DNA of 26,507 bases. It comes from an uncultured Actinomycetes bacterium. GTDB taxonomy: Bacteria > Actinomycetota > Actinomycetes > Nanopelagicales > Nanopelagicaceae. The DNA is taken from assembly GCA_903928395.1 (NCBI GenBank), contig CAIYQS010000142.1, forward strand, positions 1 through 26,507. The letters run 5' to 3'. Each line of letters opens with the position of its first letter. The stretch's first letter is position 1. Of the stretch, positions 7,862 to 16,485 are shown piece after piece. Under the pieces are notes generated by a model. It saw only the letters and a program-made list of their open reading frames with translations, was not told where the DNA came from and did no database searches. The position numbers and the translations under genes were made by a program.

Positions 7862-10183
7862 ATGACCCCCGAGCAAGCAGTAGTTTCAGTGGAGACAGTT
7901 TCCGCAATCATTGATGGACTAGAAGTAACAGTTCCCAAAGGGACCCTCATTATTCGCGCGGCGGAACAATTAGGAATTGCGATTCCTCGTTTCTGCGATC
8001 ATCCACTTTTGGCACCTGCAGGTGCTTGTCGCCAATGTTTGGTTGACGTAGAGATAAACGGACGCGCATTCCCTAAACCACAGGCTTCTTGCACGATGCC
8101 GGTAGAAAACAATATGGTTGTTAAAACCCAGAACACCTCACCTGTTGCGGCAAAAGCCCAAGAGGGAATTATGGAGTTTCTGCTCATTAATCACCCGCTT
8201 GATTGTCCGGTGTGCGACAAAGGCGGCGAGTGTCCATTACAAAACCAGGCAATGTCTGCCGGGCGTTCAGAGACGCGTTTTGAAGGCGAAAAACGAACGT
8301 TCGAAAAGCCGATAAATATCTCCTCACAAGTCTTGCTTGATCGTGAACGCTGTGTTCTATGCGCTCGCTGCACTCGCTTCTCTGAAGAGATCGCTGGCGA
8401 TCCATTTATTACCCTCAACGAACGTGGTGCACTTCAACAAGTTGGAATCTACGAGAACCAACCATTTGAGTCTTATTACTCAGGGAACACGGTTCAAATT
8501 TGCCCGGTCGGTGCACTTACTGGGGCTTCATATCGCTTCCGAGCTCGACCATTTGATTTAGTTTCTGTTAACTCAGCCTGCGAGCATTGTGCGTCGGGAT
8601 GCGATCTTCGCACCGATATTCGTCGCGGGAAGACCCTTCGTCGACTTGCAGGAGATGATCCTGCAGTTAATCAAGAGTGGAATTGCGATAAGGGTCGTTG
8701 GGCCTTTAAATATTTAACCACTCGCGAACGCGTAAAGAGTCCATTGGTCCGGGGTAGCGATGGCGAACTTCACGAGGCCTCATGGCCAGAGGCTTTAGCA
8801 GCAGCTGCTGCTGGTCTCAAAGGAAAACGCGTTGGCGTTCTCACAGGTGGTCGCTTAACACATGAAGATGCCTATGGTTATTCCAAATTTGCACGTGTTG
8901 CCTTGGGGACAAATGACATTGACTTCCGCGCCCGCCCACATTCCGATGAGGAACGCGACTTCTTGGCGGCAGTTGTAACAGATCTAAAAACTTCCTATCT
9001 AGATATAGATAAAGCAGATCACGTTGTTCTACTTAGCTTCGAACCCGAAGAAGAGTCACCTATTGTTTTCTTGCGCGTGTACCGCCAAGTCCGAAAGCGT
9101 GGGCTGCTTGTTACTTCAGACGCACCGATTGCAAGTCGGGGCAGCCAAAAACTAAACGCCACATTAGTAAAGAGCGCACTAGATATCTCGGGGTTAACTT
9201 CACAAAGTGTGATCTTGGTTGGAGAGCGCGCTGCCGAAGTAGAGGGAGCGCTATCTGCAGCACTTGAGCTAGCCCAATCAAGTGGAGCAAAGTTGGCATG
9301 GATTCCAAGGCGAGCTGGCGAACGCGGAGCACTTGCAGCTGGAGCGCTTGGAAATCTTTTGCCAGGTAATCGCCCAGTCGCAGATTCCGCTGCCCGCGTT
9401 GATCTCCAGAGCGCGTGGGGAGTTAACTCGCTGCCCACAACACCAGGACGTTCAACCGCCGAGATTCTGAGCGCACTCAACGATGAATCGCTCGACGCCG
9501 TCGTGATTGGTGGCGTTGATCCGATGGACATTTCTGTCGATGCTCTCAATCAATTATTAAATACCTTTGTAGTCTCTCTCGAAATTTCCCATAGCGCAGT
9601 AACGGCAATAGCCGATGTAGTTTTGCCCGTAGCTGCCGTCATTGAAAAGAGCGGCTCCTACCTCGACTGGCGCGGAAGTGCTCGCCGTTTCGATAAAGGT
9701 CTTGAAGATGCCGAACTTCGAAGTGACGTTCGAATTCTTTCGATGTTAGCCGATGAAATGGGCGCACCAATTAATCTTCCAACCGTTAGCGCTACTGCTC
9801 GCGAAATTGAAAGCCTTGGTTCATGGGACGGTGCTAAACCAACAATGAACAAGCGGGCGTATGTTGCGCCTGCAGTAGAAGAGATGACGCTCGTTTCGTG
9901 GCGCTTCCTGCTTGACCTCGGAACCTTGCAGTTAGGTGAAGCCAACCTTGCCGGCACCGCAAAAGAAGCTCGGGCTCATATTTCGAGTGCAACCGCCGCC
10001 ACGCTAGGAGTAACTGAAGCGGATCTGGTTGTGATTTCCAGTGACCTAGGTTCGATCGAGCTGCCTGTTTCAATTCGAGAGATTGCAGATAACTTAGTTT
10101 GGGTACCAAGAAACTCTGCTGGCTCGCAAGTTATTCCATCACTTGGATTCGCAAGTGGTGCAGTTAAGGTGGCAAAGCGATGA
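7862..10183 (+). CDS. nuoG: NADH-quinone oxidoreductase subunit G (75 kDa-type)
   Basis: Electron-wire subunit of the peripheral arm, 773 residues. The N-terminal ferredoxin domain has C45, C56, C59 and C77 for N1b, then H111, C115, C118 and C124 for the His-ligated N5, and C164, C167, C170 and C214 for N4. A molybdopterin-oxidoreductase-like region follows, opening with C240, C243, C247 and C275 (CX2CX3CX27C), the ligand set of the extra off-path cluster N7. The C-terminal half is the degenerate molybdopterin-type domain, with an MopB-like tail (about 690-770). It abuts nuoF and overlaps nuoH by four bases. Confidence 0.95.
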   Translation: MTPEQAVVSVETVSAIIDGLEVTVPKGTLIIRAAEQLGIAIPRFCDHPLLAPAGACRQCLVDVEINGRAFPKPQASCTMPVENNMVVKTQNTSPVAAKAQEGIMEFLLINHPLDCPVCDKGGECPLQNQAMSAGRSETRFEGEKRTFEKPINISSQVLLDRERCVLCARCTRFSEEIAGDPFITLNERGALQQVGIYENQPFESYYSGNTVQICPVGALTGASYRFRARPFDLVSVNSACEHCASGCDLRTDIRRGKTLRRLAGDDPAVNQEWNCDKGRWAFKYLTTRERVKSPLVRGSDGELHEASWPEALAAAAAGLKGKRVGVLTGGRLTHEDAYGYSKFARVALGTNDIDFRARPHSDEERDFLAAVVTDLKTSYLDIDKADHVVLLSFEPEEESPIVFLRVYRQVRKRGLLVTSDAPIASRGSQKLNATLVKSALDISGLTSQSVILVGERAAEVEGALSAALELAQSSGAKLAWIPRRAGERGALAAGALGNLLPGNRPVADSAARVDLQSAWGVNSLPTTPGRSTAEILSALNDESLDAVVIGGVDPMDISVDALNQLLNTFVVSLEISHSAVTAIADVVLPVAAVIEKSGSYLDWRGSARRFDKGLEDAELRSDVRILSMLADEMGAPINLPTVSATAREIESLGSWDGAKPTMNKRAYVAPAVEEMTLVSWRFLLDLGTLQLGEANLAGTAKEARAHISSATAATLGVTEADLVVISSDLGSIELPVSIREIADNLVWVPRNSAGSQVIPSLGFASGAVKVAKR

Positions 10184-11454
10184 CAACGACCACGCTTATC
10201 GGAGAAGATCCAGGTTGGTTGATACTGGTAAAAGGACTTTTTATCTTTGTCTTCTGCGTTGTCTGCACCTTGATGGCGGTCTGGGGTGAGCGCCGAATAG
10301 TTGCTCGGATGCAGATGCGTCTTGGTCCCAACCGCGTTGGTAAATTTGGCTTGCTGCAATCCTTAGCTGATGGCGTTAAGTTGGCGCTTAAGGAAGACTT
10401 AATTCCAGCTGCTGCGGACAAGATTGTATTTATTATTGCGCCGATAATTTCTGCCACAACGTGCTTCATGGCATTCGCGGTTATTCCATTTACGGGCAAA
10501 GTGACGCTCTTCGGACATAAAACAGCGATGCAATTGACCGATCTACCAGTGAGTGTGCTTTATATCCTCGCTATTGCGTCAATCGGAGTTTACGGAATTG
10601 TGCTTGCTGGTTGGTCTTCTGGCTCAACCTATCCACTACTCGGCGGTTTGCGATCTAGCGCGCAGGTCATTTCCTATGAAGTTGCGATGGGGCTCTCACT
10701 TGTTGCAGTCTTTATTTACTCCGGAAGCATGTCGACCTCCGAAATCGTTGCAGCTCAACACCAGTGGTGGTTCGCGGTCGTTCTTTTTCCTTCTTTTGTT
10801 ATTTATGTAATTTCCATGGTCGGTGAAACTAACCGTGCCCCATTTGATTTAGCCGAAGCTGAAGGCGAACTCGTTGGCGGTTTCCACACTGAGTATTCAT
10901 CGCTGAAATTCGCACTCTTTTTCTTGGCTGAATATGTAAATATTGTTGCGGTCTCAGCGCTTGCGACAACGCTATTCATGGGTGGTTATCACGCACTACC
11001 TGGATTGACTTTCACTGAAAGCTGGCTCGGCGGTTGGTTCACGCTCTTCTGGTTTGTGGGCAAGGTTGTTGCTTTCTTCTTCTTGTTCGTCTGGCTTCGA
11101 GGAACGCTCCCTCGTTTGCGCTACGACCAATTTATGAAATTTGGTTGGAAAGTGTTGATTCCCACGAGTCTGATTTGGATTCTGGTTCTTGCAACTCTTC
11201 GAGTTATGTCACAGCGCGCAGTTAGCCGCCTCGTAGTTTTCGGATTTAGCATCGGCGTCGTCCTTCTAGTAGTTCTAGTAACCACGCTCTACGACCGTTC
11301 CGTGGTTAAAGCCAAGGCTGCTGCGACCCTCCCAGAAGTTCCAGCCCCTAATTTCCCGGTACCAGCGCTCCCTGGCCAGAACGCGCTCCAAGGAATTGCT
11401 CTCGAAATTACTGAAACTGCTGACGCGATCGAGTTGGAGAATCACAATGGCTGA
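10180..11454 (+). CDS. nuoH: NADH-quinone oxidoreductase subunit H
   Basis: Membrane subunit that closes the quinone chamber and links the peripheral arm to the proton-pumping arm. The 424-residue protein has about eight or nine membrane segments. It shows the signature WGERRIVARMQMRLGPNRVG (35-54) followed by KLALKED, and the charged loop beginning ETNRAPFDLAEAEGELVGGF at 216. The last 40 or so residues form a soluble Pro/Ala-rich tail absent from E. coli NuoH but common in actinobacteria. It overlaps nuoG by four bases and nuoI by eight. Confidence 0.95.
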   Translation: MTTTTLIGEDPGWLILVKGLFIFVFCVVCTLMAVWGERRIVARMQMRLGPNRVGKFGLLQSLADGVKLALKEDLIPAAADKIVFIIAPIISATTCFMAFAVIPFTGKVTLFGHKTAMQLTDLPVSVLYILAIASIGVYGIVLAGWSSGSTYPLLGGLRSSAQVISYEVAMGLSLVAVFIYSGSMSTSEIVAAQHQWWFAVVLFPSFVIYVISMVGETNRAPFDLAEAEGELVGGFHTEYSSLKFALFFLAEYVNIVAVSALATTLFMGGYHALPGLTFTESWLGGWFTLFWFVGKVVAFFFLFVWLRGTLPRLRYDQFMKFGWKVLIPTSLIWILVLATLRVMSQRAVSRLVVFGFSIGVVLLVVLVTTLYDRSVVKAKAAATLPEVPAPNFPVPALPGQNALQGIALEITETADAIELENHNG

Positions 11455-11998
11455 TGAAGCAAAGAGTTTCTCTCAACAATTATTGGGCTTCTGGGTCACC
11501 TTTGCGACCATGTTTAAGAAAGTTAATACGGTTCAGTATCCGGAAGTAAAAGAACCTACCGCTGAACGCTTTCATGGGCGCCATCAACTCAATCGCTATG
11601 ACGATGGATTAGAAAAATGTATTGGGTGCGAACTTTGTGCCTGGGCCTGTCCAGCCGATGCCATTTATGTTGAAGGCGCGGACAACACCGAGGAGCAGCG
11701 TTTTTCCCCTGGTGAACGTTTCGGCCAGGTATATCAAATTAATTATTTGCGATGCATTTTTTGCGGACTTTGCATTGAAGCTTGCCCAACGCGCGCTTTA
11801 ACAATGACTAATGAATATGAACTAGCAGATGATGATCGCGCGAAGTTGATTTTTGAAAAGGAAGATCTCTTGGCGCCGTTGCGCCAAGGAATGATCGCAC
11901 CACCGCATCCTATGTATCCAGATTCAAGTCACCTCAATTATTACAAGGGCGAAATAACTGGATCAGATCCTTCGCAAGAGCCCGGGGGGAGTAAATAG
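11447..11998 (+). CDS. nuoI: NADH-quinone oxidoreductase subunit I (2x[4Fe-4S])
   Basis: Ferredoxin-like subunit carrying clusters N6a and N6b between NuoG and NuoB. Both CX2CX2CX3C motifs are complete: C58, C61, C64, C68 (CIGCELCAWACP) and C103, C106, C109, C113 (CIFCGLCIEACP). The protein is 183 residues. I chose the ATG at 11447, which has GGAGA at 11436-11440 and overlaps nuoH by eight bases; an earlier in-frame start at 11396 would add 17 unrelated residues. nuoJ follows after one base. Confidence 0.95.
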   Translation: MADEAKSFSQQLLGFWVTFATMFKKVNTVQYPEVKEPTAERFHGRHQLNRYDDGLEKCIGCELCAWACPADAIYVEGADNTEEQRFSPGERFGQVYQINYLRCIFCGLCIEACPTRALTMTNEYELADDDRAKLIFEKEDLLAPLRQGMIAPPHPMYPDSSHLNYYKGEITGSDPSQEPGGSK

Positions 11999-11999
11999 C

Positions 12000-12794
12000 A
12001 TGTTGCATCATTCATTACATTTAGCGCTCACCGTTGGCCGCACTGCTACTCCAGAGGCAGTTCAGTTCTGGATTTTGGCACCACTAGCAACGCTTGCCGC
12101 ACTCGGAATATTGCTCGTGAAAAAGGCGGTGCACTCAGCGCTCCTCATGGCCTGGGTGATGGTTACGCTGGCAATTTTTTATATTGCCCAAGATGCGCTC
12201 TTCCTAGGCATCGTGCAAATAGTTGTTTACACCGGTGCCGTGATGATGCTCTTCCTATTTATTCTTATGTTGGTCGGTGTTGATAGTTCAGAGTCATTTG
12301 TAGAAAATGTTAAAGGTCAGCGCATTCCATCGATTATCGCGGCAGTGGGTCTGGGCGGCTTAATCGTTTCGTTGCTTGGCCGTGCAACTGTTGGTTCGCC
12401 AGCCGTCGGATTAGCAGCAGCCAATGTGGATGGAAATGTTCAGGGGCTCGCAAAATTACTTTTCACTCAATACGTTTGGGCCTTTGAAGTTGTTTCAGCG
12501 CTTCTTATAACGGCGGCACTTGGTGCAATGGTTCTAGCCCATTCACAGAAGGTGCGATCACCATTTGCCCAGCGAGATCTTGCTATTGCGCGATTTAGGA
12601 AGAGTTCACTCGGTGAAGCCGCGGGATTGCCTGCATCTGGTGTTTACGCCAGGCACAACGCAGTTGATGTACCTGCATTGTTGCCGGATGGATCACCTGC
12701 TCCAACTTCTGTATCTCAGACACTTCGCGCCCGGGGAGATATCATCACAAGTTCGGGTTTTGCTCTGGAACATATTGAAGAGCAGGAGGACTAA
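12000..12794 (+). CDS. nuoJ: NADH-quinone oxidoreductase subunit J
   Basis: Membrane subunit of the proton-pumping arm, 264 residues, with five predicted membrane segments. The third segment, QIVVYTGAVMMLFLFILML, with Tyr77, matches the pi-bulge helix that moves during turnover in known complex I structures. The C-terminal 70 or so residues (from about 190) are hydrophilic and poorly conserved, a feature of actinobacterial NuoJ. GGGGGAG at 11985-11991 is a strong Shine-Dalgarno. It starts one base after nuoI and abuts nuoK. Confidence 0.94.
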   Translation: MLHHSLHLALTVGRTATPEAVQFWILAPLATLAALGILLVKKAVHSALLMAWVMVTLAIFYIAQDALFLGIVQIVVYTGAVMMLFLFILMLVGVDSSESFVENVKGQRIPSIIAAVGLGGLIVSLLGRATVGSPAVGLAAANVDGNVQGLAKLLFTQYVWAFEVVSALLITAALGAMVLAHSQKVRSPFAQRDLAIARFRKSSLGEAAGLPASGVYARHNAVDVPALLPDGSPAPTSVSQTLRARGDIITSSGFALEHIEEQED

Positions 12795-13094
12795 ATGGAT
12801 ATTTCAAATTACCTCTATCTCTCGGTCATCTTATTTACGATCGGCGCTCTAGGAGTTTTGATTCGCCGAAACGCAATCGTTATTTTTATGTGCATTGAGC
12901 TGATGCTTAATGCCTCCAACTTGGCGCTGGTCACTTTCTCTCGAATTCATGGAAACCTAGATGGCCAAGTTGCATCCTTCTTCACAATGGTGGTCGCAGC
13001 GTGTGAAGTCGTCGTCGGTCTTGCGATCATTGTGACTATTTACCGCTCCCGTCGATCGGCTTCAGTTGATGATGCCAGTTTGTTGAAAAACTAA
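12795..13094 (+). CDS. nuoK: NADH-quinone oxidoreductase subunit K
   Basis: Small MrpC-like membrane subunit, 99 residues, with three membrane helices. The two buried glutamates needed for proton transfer are visible: E35 (FMCIELMLNA) and E71 (VAACEVVVGL), matching Glu36 and Glu72 of E. coli NuoK. AGGAGGA precedes the ATG as a Shine-Dalgarno. It abuts nuoJ and shares one base with nuoL. Confidence 0.96.
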   Translation: MDISNYLYLSVILFTIGALGVLIRRNAIVIFMCIELMLNASNLALVTFSRIHGNLDGQVASFFTMVVAACEVVVGLAIIVTIYRSRRSASVDDASLLKN

Positions 13095-14983
13095 TGAGAA
13101 CTAGCAGCCACTTGGTTTACCTCATCGCACTTCCACTCTTTAGCTCAGCACTCTTATTACTTCTGGGACGGATCGCGGATAAGTGGGGTCACCTTTTAGC
13201 AACCTTGGTTTCGGCTTCGACATTTGGAATTGGTGTATCTGAGTTCGTCGCGATGCATAGCCACACAGGGGCAAACCGTGCAGCAACTCAAAAACTTTTT
13301 GAGTGGATATCTGTTGGAAACCTCAAGGTTGACGCCTCGCTACTGCTTGATCAACTTTCAATATGTTTCGTCTTGCTCATTACAGGTGTGGGTACCTTGA
13401 TTCACATTTATTCAATTGCATATATGGATCACGATAAAGATCGGCGCCGCTTTTTTGCTTACCTTAATTTCTTCATTGCCGCGATGTTGCTCTTGGTTCT
13501 TGGCGATTCTTATCTCAATCTCTATGTAGGTTGGGAAGGCGTGGGCCTAGCTTCCTACCTATTAATTGGGTTCTGGAATCAAAATCCGGTTTATGCCGTT
13601 GCCGCGAAAAAGGCGTTTGTTGCCAACCGCGTTGGAGACCTTGGGCTTTCGCTCGCGATCATGATCTCATTTGCGCAATTTGGCACCGTTTCTTTCACCG
13701 GGGTAAAAGCTGGAGCTCCACATGCTTCACCCGCCGCGTTAACGGCGATCGGCGCAATGCTGCTATTGGCTGCCGCTGGTAAGTCGGCGCAATTCCCATT
13801 GCAATCCTGGCTGGGTGATGCCATGGCTGGCCCAACTCCTGTTTCAGCGCTGATTCACGCGGCGACAATGGTGACCGCTGGGGTTTATCTGATTACCCGC
13901 TCAAACTTTATATTTGACGCCTCTTCCACCGCTCGAATACTTGTCGTGAGCGTTGGAGTGATCACGCTGCTCTTTGGAGCAATTGTGGGTACGGCAAAGG
14001 ACGACATCAAAAAGGCACTGGCAGCGTCCACGATGTCTCAGATTGGTTACATGATTTTGGCAACAGGATTAGGACCCGTTGGTTATGCCTTTGCAATTAT
14101 GCATCTATTGACCCACGGCTTCTTTAAAGCGGGAATGTTCCTTGGCGCAGGATCTGTCATGCACGGGATGGATGATGAAGTAAATATGCGCAAATATGGT
14201 GGCCTTGCCAAACTGATGCCGATTACGGCGGTTACCTTCGGATTAGGTTATTTAGCGATATTAGGCGTCCCTCCATTTGCCGGCTTCTACTCAAAAGACA
14301 AAATTATTGAAACCGCCTTTAACCAAGGCGGGGGCAAGGGAATTATTTTGGGTGGTGCCGCACTTCTTGGCGCCATGATTACCGCGTTCTATATGACGCG
14401 CGTGGTTGTCCTTACTTTTGCCGGAGCGCGTCGCTGGAAAGATGGCTCCCACCCCCACGAAAGTTCAGTGCTGATGTGGGGTCCAATGGTTATTCTCGCG
14501 TTGGGTTCTGTAGCTTCTGGCTTCTTGCTCAGTATGGGAAGTTCTTTGGTTAACTGGCTGCAACCTGTTGTGAATGCCAGCAATGCAACTGGTGGAAAAG
14601 AACTTATGAAACCGTTAGTTGTTTCGCTGCTCGCGTTAGCAGTAGTAATACTCGGAGCCGGTTATGCAATCGTGAAGTACCGCACGGTTCCAGAAATTGC
14701 TCCAGAGCAAGTTAGTGTATTTACCAAAGCGGCTCGCAAGGATCTCTATCAAGATGTATTTAATAATGCTGTCCTGGTAAAGCCCGGAACCATCCTTACC
14801 GCGGGACTGGTTGCAACTGATCACAATGTTATTGATGGTGCAGTCAGATTCGTCGGCTGGGTTATCAGTGAAGTTTCAGATGTGCTGCGCAAGATCCAGA
14901 ATGGTTATGTGCGTTCCTACGCGCTGACAATGTTGGTAGGCGTCTTTATCGGCGCAGTAATTCTTTGGGTGGTGACCGCGTGA
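13094..14983 (+). CDS. nuoL: NADH-quinone oxidoreductase subunit L (antiporter-like)
   Basis: Distal antiporter-like proton pump with the long lateral helix, 629 residues. The key glutamate E148 (LYVGWEGVGLAS) and lysine K230 (AAAGKSAQFPLQSW) of the MrpA-type channel are present, as is the conserved SALIHAATMVTAGVYLI stretch. The C-terminal segment (about 520-629) holds the lateral-helix region and a final anchor. It shares one base with nuoK and overlaps nuoM by four bases (GTGA). Confidence 0.95.
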   Translation: MRTSSHLVYLIALPLFSSALLLLLGRIADKWGHLLATLVSASTFGIGVSEFVAMHSHTGANRAATQKLFEWISVGNLKVDASLLLDQLSICFVLLITGVGTLIHIYSIAYMDHDKDRRRFFAYLNFFIAAMLLLVLGDSYLNLYVGWEGVGLASYLLIGFWNQNPVYAVAAKKAFVANRVGDLGLSLAIMISFAQFGTVSFTGVKAGAPHASPAALTAIGAMLLLAAAGKSAQFPLQSWLGDAMAGPTPVSALIHAATMVTAGVYLITRSNFIFDASSTARILVVSVGVITLLFGAIVGTAKDDIKKALAASTMSQIGYMILATGLGPVGYAFAIMHLLTHGFFKAGMFLGAGSVMHGMDDEVNMRKYGGLAKLMPITAVTFGLGYLAILGVPPFAGFYSKDKIIETAFNQGGGKGIILGGAALLGAMITAFYMTRVVVLTFAGARRWKDGSHPHESSVLMWGPMVILALGSVASGFLLSMGSSLVNWLQPVVNASNATGGKELMKPLVVSLLALAVVILGAGYAIVKYRTVPEIAPEQVSVFTKAARKDLYQDVFNNAVLVKPGTILTAGLVATDHNVIDGAVRFVGWVISEVSDVLRKIQNGYVRSYALTMLVGVFIGAVILWVVTA

Positions 14984-16485
14984 ACCTATTGACGCTCACA
15001 ATTATTCTGCCATTGGTGGGAGTGCTTGCGCTGGCTGTTGCACCGCGCGAAAATACCAAGGCAATCAAGCTCATCGCGCTCTTCACTTCAGTGATTACTT
15101 TGATCAGTTCTTTATTAATGCTAACGAAATATAAATTTGGAGTATCAGGATTTCAGTTAGTTACTTCTCATAGTTGGTTTAAAGTCTTTAATATCAATTA
15201 TGCGATCGGAATAGATGGTCTGGCGCTGGTATTGATCCTCCTCACCACTGTTTTGGTTCCGATTGTTATCGTCGGAGGTTGGAACGAATCCGAGAATGGT
15301 CGCTGGAGCGTTAAAACGTTCTATGCCCTTATCTTGATTCTTGAAACTTTTATGGTTGGCGAATTTGCGGCGACCGATGTCTTCTTGTTTTATGTCATCT
15401 TCGAAGCGATGCTGATTCCGGTCTACTTCCTGATCGGTGGATTTGGACGCGGTGATCGCGCTGCTGCAGCGCTAAAGTTCCTGCTTTATAGCCTTTTTGG
15501 TGGGCTTTTGATGCTAGCTGCAGTAATTGGCATCTTTGTGGTCTCCCTTCACCAGGGTCCGGGATCATTTGATGTCACCACGCTTTCGCATTTAAAAATA
15601 AGTCATAACACGCAGGATTGGCTCTTCCTAGGATTCTTTATCGCCTTCGCGATCAAAGCGCCGCTCTTTCCGTTCCACACCTGGCTTCCCGGCGCTGCCA
15701 GATCGGCAACTCCCGGCACATCTATTTTGGTGCTCGGTGTTCTAGACAAGGTTGGCACTTACGGAATGATCCGATTCTGTCTCACTTTGTTCCCTGAAGC
15801 TTCAAAGACCTTCGCCCCATACATCATCGTGCTTTCTTTGTTTTCGATTATTTACGGTGCTTTCTTGGCAATCGGGCAGAAAGACCTCAATTCGTTAATA
15901 GCCTTCACCTCAATTTCGCACTTCGGATTTATCATTCTTGGAATTTTTGCGATGACGAGCCAAGGAATTACTGGCGCAACGCTTTACATGGTCAATCACG
16001 GGTTCTCAACCGCTGCCCTCTTCTTGGTGGGCGGTTGGATGATTCAAAGGCGTAAATCCTCACAAATTGCGGACTTTGGGGGGTTGCAGCGCATCACTCC
16101 TGTAATGGCTTGGTGCTTCTTTATTGCGGGAATGTCCGCGCTTGCTCTTCCAGGACTATCAAGTTTTGTCAGCGAATTCTTAGTTTTGATAGGCACATTC
16201 ACGCGCTATCCAGCTGCTGCTGTCATTGGAACGGTCGGAATTGTTCTCGCTGCACTTTACGTCTTGATCTTGGTGCAACGCGCACTTCATGGTCCGCTGC
16301 AAGAGGGAAATGAAGATATCCCAGACTTGAATAGGCGTGAAAAATTTGCCATCGCTCCCGTGATTATCGCTTTAGTGTTTCTCGGTTTTTATCCAAAACC
16401 GGCAATTCATATTATTGATCCAATGACCAGCCAAGTAATGGCGCAGGCTTCGATGAGTGACCCAACTCCATTGGCAGGTAAATAA
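14980..16485 (+). CDS. nuoM: NADH-quinone oxidoreductase subunit M (antiporter-like)
   Basis: Middle antiporter-like proton-pumping subunit, 501 residues, with about 14 membrane segments. E142 (FYVIFEAMLIP) and K226 (FAIKAPLFPFHTWLP) match the Glu/Lys channel pair, and DLNSLIAFTSISHFGF is typical of NuoM. I chose the GTG at 14980 because it overlaps the nuoL stop as GTGA, in line with other junctions in this operon; an alternative TTG at 14965 adds five residues. It shares one base with nuoN. Confidence 0.94.
   Translation: MNLLTLTIILPLVGVLALAVAPRENTKAIKLIALFTSVITLISSLLMLTKYKFGVSGFQLVTSHSWFKVFNINYAIGIDGLALVLILLTTVLVPIVIVGGWNESENGRWSVKTFYALILILETFMVGEFAATDVFLFYVIFEAMLIPVYFLIGGFGRGDRAAAALKFLLYSLFGGLLMLAAVIGIFVVSLHQGPGSFDVTTLSHLKISHNTQDWLFLGFFIAFAIKAPLFPFHTWLPGAARSATPGTSILVLGVLDKVGTYGMIRFCLTLFPEASKTFAPYIIVLSLFSIIYGAFLAIGQKDLNSLIAFTSISHFGFIILGIFAMTSQGITGATLYMVNHGFSTAALFLVGGWMIQRRKSSQIADFGGLQRITPVMAWCFFIAGMSALALPGLSSFVSEFLVLIGTFTRYPAAAVIGTVGIVLAALYVLILVQRALHGPLQEGNEDIPDLNRREKFAIAPVIIALVFLGFYPKPAIHIIDPMTSQVMAQASMSDPTPLAGK

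Noticed and set aside
9019..9549. 176-codon open frame on the minus strand inside nuoG
   Set aside because: It is antisense to a fully conserved NuoG region; composition is Ser/Arg/Ala-rich without recognisable motifs, as expected from the opposite strand of a coding gene.
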